Shown: positions 1 to 5,374, counted from the first letter of the stretch. The stretch: DNA of 7,372 bases from an uncultured Lachnospiraceae bacterium (GCA_910583815.1 CAJTZB010000127.1:1-7372), one strand, 5' to 3'. Numbers and translations: made by a program. The notes: generated by a model not told the origin, from the sequence alone.

Positions 1-91
1 ATTTTTCCAGTACTTCTTGTTCTCTGGTGGTTAATCCAGAAAAGCTATCTGTAAATGACATTTGCTGGTAAGAGTTTTCTTTGAATGACAT
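1..91 (-). CDS. N-terminus of an IS1182-like transposase (partial, runs off the window)
   Basis: The reverse strand opens with ATG at 91 and reads MSFKENSYQQMSFTDSFSGL then TTREQEVLEK, continuing beyond base 1. The block SFTDSFSGLTTREQ resembles, from memory, the start of IS1182-family transposases common in gut Clostridia; only 30 codons are visible, so no catalytic DDE residue can be checked. The start is well supported: AGAAGG lies 8 nt upstream of the ATG, and a consensus TATAAT -10 lies further upstream. A 17-bp palindrome sits between the -10 and the ribosome binding site. The element end appears to lie in or near the truncated glycosyltransferase next door. The family call is inference from a short stretch; that it is a coding start is more certain. 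Confidence 0.6.
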   Translation of the reverse strand, partial: MSFKENSYQQMSFTDSFSGLTTREQEVLEK

Positions 92-110
92 AGAGATTAC
101 CTTCTTTCCC

Positions 111-127
111 AAGCTACACTGTAGCTT
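111..127. repeat. 17-bp perfect palindrome in the transposase leader
   Basis: AAGCTACA-C-TGTAGCTT is a perfect 8-bp inverted repeat around a single base. It lies between the -10 box and the ribosome binding site of the transposase gene, so it could be a repressor operator or a small leader hairpin limiting transposase expression. Which of these applies cannot be read from the sequence. Confidence 0.6.
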
Positions 128-137
128 TGATACCTCT

Positions 138-143
138 ATTATA
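138..143 (-). promoter_or_regulatory. -10 box upstream of the transposase start
   Basis: On the minus strand this reads TATAAT, about 47 bases upstream of the transposase ATG. No good -35 hexamer is present at 16 to 18 bp; the 17-bp position reads AAGCCT. The promoter may be weak or depend on a joined IS end for its -35, as in some circular IS intermediates, but the latter is speculation. Confidence 0.4.
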
Positions 144-173
144 CAGCAAATAAACTATTTAGGCTTGTATTTA

Positions 174-698
174 CTACAAAATATATGAACTTTTCAAGGT
201 ACTATAGCGGGGCTTTTGACCCCAACATCTTTTATAATAATTTAAGCTATTTAGATAATGTCTCTCATATGTTTGAAACATTTTCCATACTGCTTCCTTC
301 TTCTTATAAGCAATTACTCCCGAGTTTGGCTCAGCAAATGAATTTGGCAAATCAACTAATTCATCCTCTTCTATTGGTGCATGAGGAGCAGCTATATCAA
401 ATCTATCCAGCAACGTAAACAAAGCACTAAGATCTTTTAATACAAAAACATCCGTATCTAAAAAAATAGTTTTAGAAAAAGGGGTTTTGGTAAAATTACA
501 TACTTTATCAGCAAAATTATATAAAGGTTGTTCCAACGGAATGATATAATCAATATCTGCTACTGATAGCTGATCAGTACATAATGCAATTGCTACTTTT
601 GGCATAACTTCTTTTATTTGTTTTATTGCATTACAAGCCTCCAAAGTATATTTTGAACCGCTTGCAACCAAATATATTCCTTGCATTTCCATTCTCAT
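174..698 (-). CDS. Truncated nucleotide-sugar glycosyltransferase-like protein
   Basis: The N-terminal part resembles small GT-A fold glycosyltransferases: the beta-strand start MQGIYLVASG, then PFSKTIFLDTDVFVLKDL with a DxD motif (the DTD) that in this fold binds the metal and nucleotide-sugar, then FDIAAPHAP and EPNSGVIAYKK. Family members usually run on past a conserved acceptor-side segment to some 250 residues or more; here the frame ends after about 174 residues in a tail (WGQKPRYSTLKSSYIL) that looks unrelated, close to the likely IS end. I read this as a gene interrupted by the insertion. The start is uncertain: the frame is open to a GTG at 731, but the first 11 codons are odd, and ATG 698 (GGA about 8 nt upstream) or ATG 686 fit the family start better. 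No acceptor can be named. Confidence 0.6.
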   Translation of the reverse strand: MRMEMQGIYLVASGSKYTLEACNAIKQIKEVMPKVAIALCTDQLSVADIDYIIPLEQPLYNFADKVCNFTKTPFSKTIFLDTDVFVLKDLSALFTLLDRFDIAAPHAPIEEDELVDLPNSFAEPNSGVIAYKKKEAVWKMFQTYERHYLNSLNYYKRCWGQKPRYSTLKSSYIL

Positions 699-700
699 GA

Positions 701-722
701 TAATTATCCATTTAATTATCAT
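701..722. repeat. 7-bp inverted repeat at the glycosyltransferase start
   Basis: GATAATT and AATTATC are separated by 8 bases just upstream of the probable start at 698. It is AT-rich and short, so it may be chance; it is noted because it covers the region where the true start must be decided. Confidence 0.35.
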
Positions 723-762
723 TATCCTCACAATGTTTTAATAAATCTCTATTAACATTACA

Positions 763-1767
763 CTAAATTAGTAATGCCTTTCGTACTATAAACACAGAAG
801 CTTTTTTTCCATTTACCAGTGTATCAATCTGCTTCTCTATGATTAATCCAGACTTAGAACATGCAGAGATAAATTCTTGTTTTCTTGCAGATAAGACTAC
901 CATTGTTGTATTTTCTTTTGAAATTCGTTTAAATTCCACTATCATATTTTGATAAAACTGTTCTATATCTTCTATTTCCTCATAATACCCCCATGGCGGA
1001 TCCGTTACTATCTTGTCAACAGATTCATTTTCCACGCAACTGAGATTGAAAATATTTGAACTATAACACATAATCTCCGTTTTTCTACTATGCATTTTTT
1101 TCTTTAAAGTTATTATTTTTTTCTCATCTAAATCCGTTGCAATGACTTTTTTAGGTGAAAACATCTTAACCAATTGTTGTGGAATTGAACCATACCCACA
1201 AAAAGGGTCACATACAACATCCATCTTTGCAATGTTGCCGCATAAACACATTAAATAGGCAAATTCCGGTCGTAATTCACCCTTATTTAAGTCTTTTTCT
1301 GTCATCTTACGTTTAAATAGTAATTGACCATAAAAACCAACCCTTTCTGTTCGAATAATATACCATATTTCTGTGGAAGGATTTACTCTATTAATTTTCA
1401 AATTAGATTCTTTCAGAATATGGTTTTCAGCTTTTATAGTTATGCTTTTATCAACTTTTGTGAATTGATTTTCTCTAGAAAACCTAATACGAAAAGACCC
1501 TTTTGTGACAAGTAAAGATTCCTTTTTTTTGCATACAACATTTGTCATTTGTTCAAAAGATATATTTTTCCCACGAAAGGTTTTTAAAACATAAAAAATA
1601 TTATTTAAATATATCAGCTTGATCAACTTTGAATAATCACCATTATATTTAAAGTGAATCAATCCATCATATAAACCTACAACTTTTATTCCTGCCATAT
1701 CCTTAGCAATCTGTTTCTGTATATATTCTCCAAAACCGGTTGTAAACGTTGCTATAAATTCCGGCAT
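763..1767 (-). CDS. THUMP-type class I RNA (guanine-N2) methyltransferase
   Basis: Predicted SAM-dependent RNA methyltransferase of the Trm11/Trm14/RlmL type, which makes N2-methylguanine in tRNA or rRNA. Residues 1 to about 145 form the N-terminal part, starting PEFIATFTTGFGEYIQ, consistent with a ferredoxin-like plus THUMP region that binds RNA. Residues 163-170 (GELRPEFA) match the linker before the catalytic domain in this group. Motif I is VVCDPFCGYGS at 184-194, the acidic SAM-ribose loop is TDLD at 211-214, and motif IV is TDPPWG at 255-260, the DPPY/W-type motif of N-methylating enzymes. At 334 residues it looks complete. The start at 1767 has AAGGAGTG 8 nt upstream. It is followed closely by the glycosyltransferase and preceded by the 82-residue regulator, all on the minus strand. 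Substrate (tRNA position or rRNA) is not determinable here. Confidence 0.85.
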   Translation of the reverse strand: MPEFIATFTTGFGEYIQKQIAKDMAGIKVVGLYDGLIHFKYNGDYSKLIKLIYLNNIFYVLKTFRGKNISFEQMTNVVCKKKESLLVTKGSFRIRFSRENQFTKVDKSITIKAENHILKESNLKINRVNPSTEIWYIIRTERVGFYGQLLFKRKMTEKDLNKGELRPEFAYLMCLCGNIAKMDVVCDPFCGYGSIPQQLVKMFSPKKVIATDLDEKKIITLKKKMHSRKTEIMCYSSNIFNLSCVENESVDKIVTDPPWGYYEEIEDIEQFYQNMIVEFKRISKENTTMVVLSARKQEFISACSKSGLIIEKQIDTLVNGKKASVFIVRKALLI

Positions 1768-1875
1768 TTTATTAACACTCCTTCATACAGTTTCTAAAAA
1801 ACAATACCCCGTAAGATTATCATATATAAGACCAGGCAAACCATTTTTTAGTGTATAGAAAATCAATTTTTCCGT

Positions 1876-2124
1876 TTACTCTCGTTCTGTCACAACAGCA
1901 TATTTACTTCCTATAACAAGCCTTTTCCCATTGTCAAATATAAAGCTTTGTTCATATTCAATCTTCATTATATCGGCAACTTGTAGCATCTCATCGTAAC
2001 TTAGCGTACCTCGTTTCAATTTTTTGTTGAAGTTTTGCGGGGTTTGTCCCAAACGACGTGCCAACTCAGCTATGCTAATATGTTGTTCCTTGCAAATAGC
2101 TTTAACCATATCTGATGAATTCAT
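1876..2124 (-). CDS. Small Cro/CI-type helix-turn-helix regulator
   Basis: This is an 82-residue DNA-binding protein of the XRE class. The helix-turn-helix covers about residues 16-37: ISIAELARRLGQTPQNFNKKLK, with the A-x-x-LG turn typical of the fold. The C-terminal part (DNGKRLVIGSKYAVVTERE) is a short beta-rich tail with no separate effector domain. The start is secure: AGGAGG stands 5 nt before the ATG. A near-consensus promoter lies just upstream and includes a small dyad, suggesting autoregulation. The methyltransferase gene begins 108 bases downstream on the same strand and might be cotranscribed. Its targets are unknown; the repeats at 2343-2423 are candidates only by proximity. Confidence 0.85.
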   Translation of the reverse strand: MNSSDMVKAICKEQHISIAELARRLGQTPQNFNKKLKRGTLSYDEMLQVADIMKIEYEQSFIFDNGKRLVIGSKYAVVTERE

Positions 2125-2140
2125 GATAACCTCCTAGCAA

Positions 2141-2169
2141 ATTGTAAACCAAACGGTTGTTAATGTCAA
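2141..2169 (-). promoter_or_regulatory. Sigma-70 type promoter of the 82-residue regulator with embedded dyad
   Basis: On the minus strand TTGACA (2164-2169) and TACAAT (2141-2146) are separated by exactly 17 bp. Transcription should start near the Shine-Dalgarno sequence at 2131-2136, giving a very short leader. The spacer holds AACC-GTTT-GGTT, a dyad that a Cro-like protein could use to block its own promoter; that role is inferred. Confidence 0.8.
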
Positions 2170-2279
2170 TATTTTTCTTATTTTATTTGTATAAGCTTTA
2201 CGAAACTTTATCCAACATTTTCTAAATTTTCAGCAAAATCACTCTGCCCCACTTTCCACATTCTCTTCAATATAAAAAT

Positions 2280-2299
2280 TTTTCTTATACATAAGAAAA
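2280..2299. repeat. 20-bp AT-rich palindrome
   Basis: TTTTCTTAT-AC-ATAAGAAAA is a perfect 9-bp inverted repeat with a 2-bp centre. It lies in the gene-free stretch 2170-2594, upstream of the small regulator. The T-rich half TTTTTCTTAT also occurs at 2172-2181. It may be a regulator operator; a weak hairpin is the alternative. Confidence 0.55.
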
Positions 2300-2342
2300 T
2301 CCTGTAGTTTCCGAACCTATGTTGTGTCACCAATACCCAAAG

Positions 2343-2423
2343 TGACCACGGGTGTTCATTTTTTGACCACAGGGTTCAAAATGACCATGGGGTGTTCATT
2401 TTCTCTGACCACGGGTGTTCAAA
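2343..2423. repeat. Four iteron-like direct repeats, each a near palindrome
   Basis: Units begin at 2343, 2364, 2382 and 2406, spaced 21, 18 and 24 bp, with consensus TGACCACGGGTGTTCA; unit 2 is the most divergent (TGACCACAGGGTTCA) and unit 3 has an extra G. Units 1 and 3 are followed by TTTT. Each unit is itself an imperfect dyad, TGAnCAC-NN-GTGnTCA. A fifth partial unit (AGTGACC) starts near 2446. Near-helical spacing and dyad symmetry point to cooperative protein binding: plasmid iterons of a replication origin, or operators of an element regulator. The nearest rep gene is far away at 4302, so an origin role is unproven. Confidence 0.75.
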
Positions 2424-2458
2424 TACCCTTTGGGTAGGGCTCAAAAGTGACCCTACCC
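2424..2458. repeat. Two overlapping, mutually exclusive hairpins
   Basis: TACCC-TTT-GGGTA (2424-2436) and GGGTAGGG (2432-2439) paired with CCCTACCC (2451-2458) across an 11-base loop share the GGGTA block, so only one can form at a time. No T-run follows on the plus strand, so neither is a clear terminator. The arrangement abuts the iteron-like repeats directly. Confidence 0.6.
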
Positions 2459-2500
2459 TCTATCAGCTACCACAAATTTTCAAATCGACCAACAAACCAA

Positions 2501-2540
2501 CAAGGACTTCCGCACACATTTAATATGCCGGAAGTCCTTG
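2501..2540. terminator. 12-bp perfect inverted repeat, probable terminator at the element edge
   Basis: CAAGGACTTCCG (2501-2512) and CGGAAGTCCTTG (2529-2540) pair perfectly around a 16-base loop. On the plus strand it is followed by TTTTC; on the minus strand by the T-rich TTGGTTTGTTGG. It lies downstream of the broken recombinase frame and close to where base composition changes. A terminator for minus-strand element transcripts is the simplest reading; a remnant of an element end is the alternative. Confidence 0.55.
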
Positions 2541-2594
2541 TTTTCAGCGGTTTTCGCAATATTCTGTTCAGTCCCTTTGTATCAAATAAGCGGT

Positions 2595-2765
2595 TTACAT
2601 TTCAATATACTCGTCTATGACGGTCAGACCATGCTCGGCGGCGTACTGCCGGAGCATCATGCGCTGTGTCTGAATACTGCCGCTCTCGCCTTGCAGTTCA
2701 TCATCACGGCTCAATCTCAAATAAAGCGCTGTGTTGTAAATCGTAGTATTGTAAGGTTGTTTCAC
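2595..2765 (-). pseudogene. N-terminal fragment of a large serine recombinase
   Basis: Reading the minus strand from GTG 2765 gives MKQPYNTTIYNTALYLRLSR then DDELQGESGSIQTQRMMLRQ and YAAEHGLTVIDEYIEM, then a stop. This is the start of the resolvase-type catalytic domain of large serine recombinases that move Clostridial elements: ALYLRLSRDD carries the nucleophile serine (residue 19) and its neighbouring arginine (17), and the spaced SIxxQR and YAxxHG blocks follow in the usual order. The family normally continues with a DDGxSG segment and runs to about 500 residues; here the frame stops after 56. Translation signals are intact (GGAGG about 9 nt upstream, and a promoter at 2828-2857), so a short peptide may still be made, but recombination should be lost. 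Family confidence is high; the reason for truncation is unknown. Confidence 0.8.
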
Positions 2766-2796
2766 CGTAAAAAATCCTCCTTTTCAAAAGAAACAA

Positions 2797-2846
2797 CCCA
2801 CGCTTACAATACTTTTGCTCTATGGCAATTATATCATAAGCGTGGG
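2797..2846. repeat. 10-bp inverted repeat bracketing the recombinase -10 region
   Basis: CCCACGCTTA (2797-2806) and TAAGCGTGGG (2837-2846) are perfect inverted copies with 30 bases between. One copy lies between the -35 and -10 boxes and the other in the untranslated leader, a geometry fitting a repressor that binds both arms and loops the promoter. A recombinase binding or attachment site is an alternative, since such sites are often next to the recombinase gene. Confidence 0.6.
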
Positions 2847-2857
2847 CTGTAAATCAA
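2828..2857 (-). promoter_or_regulatory. Promoter of the recombinase fragment
   Basis: On the minus strand TTGATT (2852-2857) and TATAAT (2828-2833) are 18 bp apart, just downstream of the stop codon of the 64-residue gene. One arm of a 10-bp inverted repeat lies in the spacer. Confidence 0.6.
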
Positions 2858-2866
2858 TGCTGTGTA

Positions 2867-3061
2867 TCAGGCAGAAGCGCCATTTTCGGCGGTATGCTGG
2901 ATTACATCTACAATCAGTTCGCCAAGAGGTCTGCCCTTTGCGGCGAAGTGTTCGGAGATTTTAATACGGTTGTTCCCACATACAAAATACTGTGTGCCGT
3001 TTTCCATCGTAACAAGCTGCCCGGTTGGTTGTATCAAAATATCGCTCTTGCTTTTTGCCAT
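2867..3061 (-). CDS. Small element-borne protein, possibly TnpW-like
   Basis: A 64-residue protein between the relaxase and recombinase genes. GGAGG stands 7 nt before the ATG, so it is very likely expressed. The sequence MAKSKSDILIQPTGQLVTME then NGTQYFVCGNNRIKISEHF suggests a small beta-rich fold (an NGTQYFV hairpin), followed by a helix in the LGELIVDVIQHTAENGA region. Short proteins of this layout occur next to recombinase genes in Clostridial transposons; TnpW of Tn4451-type elements is the nearest family I can name, but the match is by size, position and overall pattern, not by a diagnostic motif. No signal peptide, membrane segment or HTH is visible. Function unknown; an accessory role in element transfer or excision would fit its place. 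Confidence 0.7.
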   Translation of the reverse strand: MAKSKSDILIQPTGQLVTMENGTQYFVCGNNRIKISEHFAAKGRPLGELIVDVIQHTAENGASA

Positions 3062-3134
3062 TCAGTATCCTCCATATTCAGTTGTCAAGGTACAATGCCG
3101 CCATGCTGCGGCGTAAAAATCTGCTTATAATTGA

Positions 3135-4076
3135 TCACCTTTCCTTTGTGTGTCGCTGTTCCTGCTTTAGCTGTGCCAGCACTTCCGGCGGGATGCGGTC
3201 AACAAACCGCTGAATGTTGTATAGCTCGCTTTCCAGCTTTGCCCGCTCCATTTTGTCTTTCATCTTGCCGCTTTCGCTGGCTTTTGCCCGTTCCTCCAGC
3301 TTCTTGTTTTCTTCCAACAGGTCATGGATCGTGACCTTGTATTTTTTAAGCTGCCCTGAGAAGTCCTCCATCTTCGGAAACCACTTTTTCAGCATGGAGA
3401 TAACTTCCTCTTTCTTCTTTCCAGCGTTGAACGGGGTAATATCGTCCAGCGCAGCTTCAATCGCCCTTGCCTGTTTGGAGAGGGAAACCGCCTGCTTGAA
3501 CAGCCGGGTGGGGATATGCTTCCGGCCTGTCTTGCTGGCGCTCTCTCCACGCTCCAAATCCGGGTATTTCTCTACCATGTAGGCGTGGAAATCGTCCTGC
3601 CACTTCGTCAGGTTTGCCCGGTTGCCTAAGATCTCTTTGGCGCACAGGCGGTTGTCCTGCGTCATCGGAACAAAGGTCAAATGCAGGTGGGGCGTTTTCT
3701 CGTCCATGTGTACCACCGCCGACACGATATTTTCCCGGCCTACCCGGTCAATGAGGAAATCCGCCGCCCGCTGGAAAAACGCCTGTATCTCCTTTGGGTG
3801 TTTGCCCTTGAAAAACTCCGGGCTGGCGGTGATCAGCGTATCGACAAACCGGGTGCTGTCCTTGCGGGTGCGGCAGCCAGCCTGTTCAATACGGTTTTGA
3901 ATGAAGTGGTAATATCTACCCTCCGGTTTAACGATGTGGAAATTGTACTTGCTCCGGCTGGTGTCAATGTCGGGATTGCTGGCGTATTGTTCTTTCTGTC
4001 TTTCGTGGTGGGCTTCCAGCGGCCTTGCCGGATTGCCCTTGTGCTTCTCAAATCGCAAAATTGCGTGTTGTGCCAT
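3135..4076 (-). CDS. MobV-family relaxase (Pre/Mob plasmid recombination enzyme)
   Basis: Mobilization relaxase that nicks one strand at oriT, stays covalently attached and pilots that strand to a recipient using a helper's mating channel. The N-terminal Pre/Mob domain covers about residues 1-200: the start MAQHAILRFEKHKGNP, the YNFHIVKPEG block with H47, and the metal-binding motif HMDEKTPHLHLTFVP with H123, D125, E126, H130 and H132, all in the expected order. The rest is charged and helical with a likely coiled coil (about 230-290: LLEENKKLEERAKASESGKM), common in MobV proteins. At 313 residues it is within the family range and looks intact. AAAGGAG lies just before the start codon. The 64-residue gene follows 73 bases downstream; a nested inverted repeat upstream is a candidate oriT. 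No coupling protein or mating genes are visible, so it would need a helper. Confidence 0.93.
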   Translation of the reverse strand: MAQHAILRFEKHKGNPARPLEAHHERQKEQYASNPDIDTSRSKYNFHIVKPEGRYYHFIQNRIEQAGCRTRKDSTRFVDTLITASPEFFKGKHPKEIQAFFQRAADFLIDRVGRENIVSAVVHMDEKTPHLHLTFVPMTQDNRLCAKEILGNRANLTKWQDDFHAYMVEKYPDLERGESASKTGRKHIPTRLFKQAVSLSKQARAIEAALDDITPFNAGKKKEEVISMLKKWFPKMEDFSGQLKKYKVTIHDLLEENKKLEERAKASESGKMKDKMERAKLESELYNIQRFVDRIPPEVLAQLKQEQRHTKER

Positions 4077-4089
4077 TGAACTCCTTTCC

Positions 4090-4165
4090 CCATTCCTTTC
4101 CTATCCTATCCGGGGTTTTCCACAGGGAAAATCCCGCCGAAAAAGCTTAGATAGGATTGGAATGG
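4090..4165. other. Nested inverted repeats upstream of mobV, candidate oriT
   Basis: The outer arms CCATTCCTTTCCTATC (4090-4105) and GATAGGATTGGAATGG (4150-4165) pair at 14 of 16 positions. Inside, GGGGTTTTCC (from 4112) faces GGGAAAATCCC across a few bases. The structure begins about 14 bases upstream of the relaxase start, where MobV elements usually carry oriT. I see no close copy of the pMV158-type nick region, so this is a positional and structural proposal. It also overlaps the region where a longer RepA frame may once have run. Confidence 0.45.
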
Positions 4166-4301
4166 ATAAGATATAAATAAATCGTTTTAATCTTTGTATT
4201 TCTATATACCGTCCGATTTCGGTACTCCAAGAGGGCTGATTTTCGTACCCCATGAGTACGGTTTTCAGCCCTCCGGCGTACCATAACGGGATTTCAAGAA
4301 G
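4101..4301 (-). pseudogene. Possible remnant of the RepA linker after the stop codon
   Basis: Past the TGA at 4302, the same frame continues without a stop until TAG at 4101-4103, adding 66 codons for a 187-codon total span. It includes LMGYENQPSWSTEIGRYIEI, which resembles, from memory, the YENQ-rich linker of related initiators. A one-base deletion at the stop would instead give SNPDFLKSRYGTPEG, also linker-like, so a small frameshift is possible. No C-terminal domain follows: the relaxase starts at 4076. Low to moderate confidence. Confidence 0.35.
4221..4282. repeat. 62-bp imperfect inverted repeat after rep
   Basis: Three blocks pair in order: GGTAC with GTACC at the outside, GAGGGCTGA with its exact complement TCAGCCCTC, and CGTAC with GTACG near the centre. 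It lies 20 bases beyond the RepA stop on the minus strand. No T-run follows, so it is not a standard terminator; it may slow transcription between rep and mob or be a protein-binding site. Confidence 0.5.
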
Positions 4302-4661
4302 TCAGGGATTAGAACTGCCCTCATAGGATTTTGGGTATATGCGGTTGGGTTTTCCACAGCCCTGTTTCTTAATGTCGATCAGCTCGGCGTACTGCAATTC
4401 CCGCAAAGTGTTTACCGCCTTTTGCCGCCCGCAATGGAGCAGCCCGACCACCTCACAGATGGGATAGTACAGGTAAATGCGCCCGTACTCGTCAGCCCAG
4501 CCGTTCTTACGGGATAGGTCTGTCCGGCGCAGGATAAAGGCATACAGCAGCTTTGCTTCATTGGACAGCGGCTGATAGGTAGGTGCTTCAAACAGGAAAT
4601 TAGGGAGCTGGGTAAAGCTCTGCGCTTTCTCCTGCTGATAGCGATAGATGAATTTCGTCAT
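4302..4661 (-). CDS. RepA_N-type replication initiator, C-terminally truncated
   Basis: The 119 residues match the conserved N-terminal winged-helix DNA-binding domain of RepA_N replication initiators: SFTQLPNFLFEAPTYQPLSN then EAKLLYAFILRRTDLS, the RIYLYYPICEVV block, and GRQKAVNTLRELQYAELIDIKKQGCGKPNRIY, which forms the helix-turn-helix and wing. In the intact family this domain binds repeats in the origin and is followed by a variable linker and a C-terminal domain, often 250 or more residues in all; both are missing here. A TGA ends the frame after KSYEGSSNP, although the same frame then stays open to 4101. The start codon lacks a strong Shine-Dalgarno (only AAAGA about 4 nt before), and a stop lies 6 codons upstream, so the start is fixed. 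Such shortened rep genes are common in integrated elements; independent replication is unlikely. Confidence 0.8.
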   Translation of the reverse strand: MTKFIYRYQQEKAQSFTQLPNFLFEAPTYQPLSNEAKLLYAFILRRTDLSRKNGWADEYGRIYLYYPICEVVGLLHCGRQKAVNTLRELQYAELIDIKKQGCGKPNRIYPKSYEGSSNP

Positions 4662-4772
4662 GGTATCTTTTGTGGACGGTTAGAAGCCCTGTTTTGGGCA
4701 GGGATGATAAAGAATACCACCCCTCCCGCTTTCGTGTCTGCGAAGCCCTGTAAATACAGTCCTTTTTGACCT

Positions 4773-5186
4773 CTAATTGTCCACGCTTGCCCTCCGTTTC
4801 CGTTCACTTTCTGCTTTCTGCCGCCTGTGAACTCTGGCGGCGCAATCCGGGCAATACTTTGCCCGGTTGGAGCCGGGAACAAAAGCCCTCCCGCAGACAA
4901 AACAGCATTTGGTGTCCTTATCCCGGAATATCTCTGCTTCCAGCGTCCGATCCAGCGGCAGGACAGCAAAACGGAAATGCGTGCAGCAGATCGAGAAAGA
5001 GATCGTCTGCGGACAGATACAGGTATCGCCATCGTCCAAAACAAGACAGTTGCCGCCATCACAGTTGCAGCACTCCCGCCGAATGAGGGCGCTGGCCTGT
5101 TTCCTCTGTGCCGGGGTCATGCGGTACAGGGAGCCGTCCGGCTTACGCTCTAACGGCGGCAGCTTTTGGTTGTTGCTGTTTTTCAT
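4773..5186 (-). CDS. Cysteine-rich VLP domain protein
   Basis: A 137-residue protein recognised as the cysteine-rich VLP family found next to rep and mob genes of Clostridial elements. The central block RRECCNCDGGNCLVLDDGDT then CICPQTISFSICCTHFRFAVLPLDRTLEAEI carries C39, C40, C42, C47, C56, C58, C67 and C68, followed by the name-giving A-VLP-x-DR stretch. A second cluster, C95-x2-C98 and C112-x2-C115 with SNRAKYCPDCAARVHRRQKAE, looks like a zinc ribbon with a basic tail that could bind nucleic acid. GGAGG lies 6 nt before the start. The rep gene begins about 110 bases downstream on the same strand. The molecular role is not established; a DNA-binding accessory of the replication/mobilization module is inferred. 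Confidence 0.85.
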   Translation of the reverse strand: MKNSNNQKLPPLERKPDGSLYRMTPAQRKQASALIRRECCNCDGGNCLVLDDGDTCICPQTISFSICCTHFRFAVLPLDRTLEAEIFRDKDTKCCFVCGRAFVPGSNRAKYCPDCAARVHRRQKAESERKRRASVDN

Positions 5187-5374
5187 GTGCGTCCTCCGCT
5201 TTCATTGTCCGATTGCCGTTCTCCCCGAAAAGGCTTCCTGCCCCATTCCTGCGGCGTATTTCTCCGTTGGTACGCAAATGCGATACTTCGCCGGGAGAAT
5301 GTATTCCTTTTCGGACGGTCATTCTGTTTTCAAGGTGCAGCCCATCGATGAACTGCTTTAAGTCTACACGAAAA

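Noticed and set aside
2343..2423. CRISPR array
   Set aside because: The repeats are only about 16 bp, spacing between units is 2-8 bp, and there are no spacers of usable length or cas genes.
2538..2852. Plus-strand open frame opposite the recombinase fragment
   Set aside because: The opposite strand encodes a clear serine recombinase N-terminus with its own promoter and ribosome binding site; the plus frame has no such support.
3081..3089. TTGACA before the 64-residue gene as a promoter
   Set aside because: No acceptable -10 hexamer occurs 16-18 bp downstream, and the spacing would place it over the ribosome binding site and start codon.
3214..4079. Several plus-strand open frames opposite the relaxase
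   Set aside because: They lie antisense to a well-recognised MobV gene and their low-complexity translations show no family resemblance or start signals.
4658..5062. Long minus-strand open frame overlapping the cysteine-rich VLP and rep genes
   Set aside because: It is out of frame with the recognised cysteine-rich VLP protein over the shared bases, and its sequence is arginine- and serine-rich in the manner of a shifted frame.
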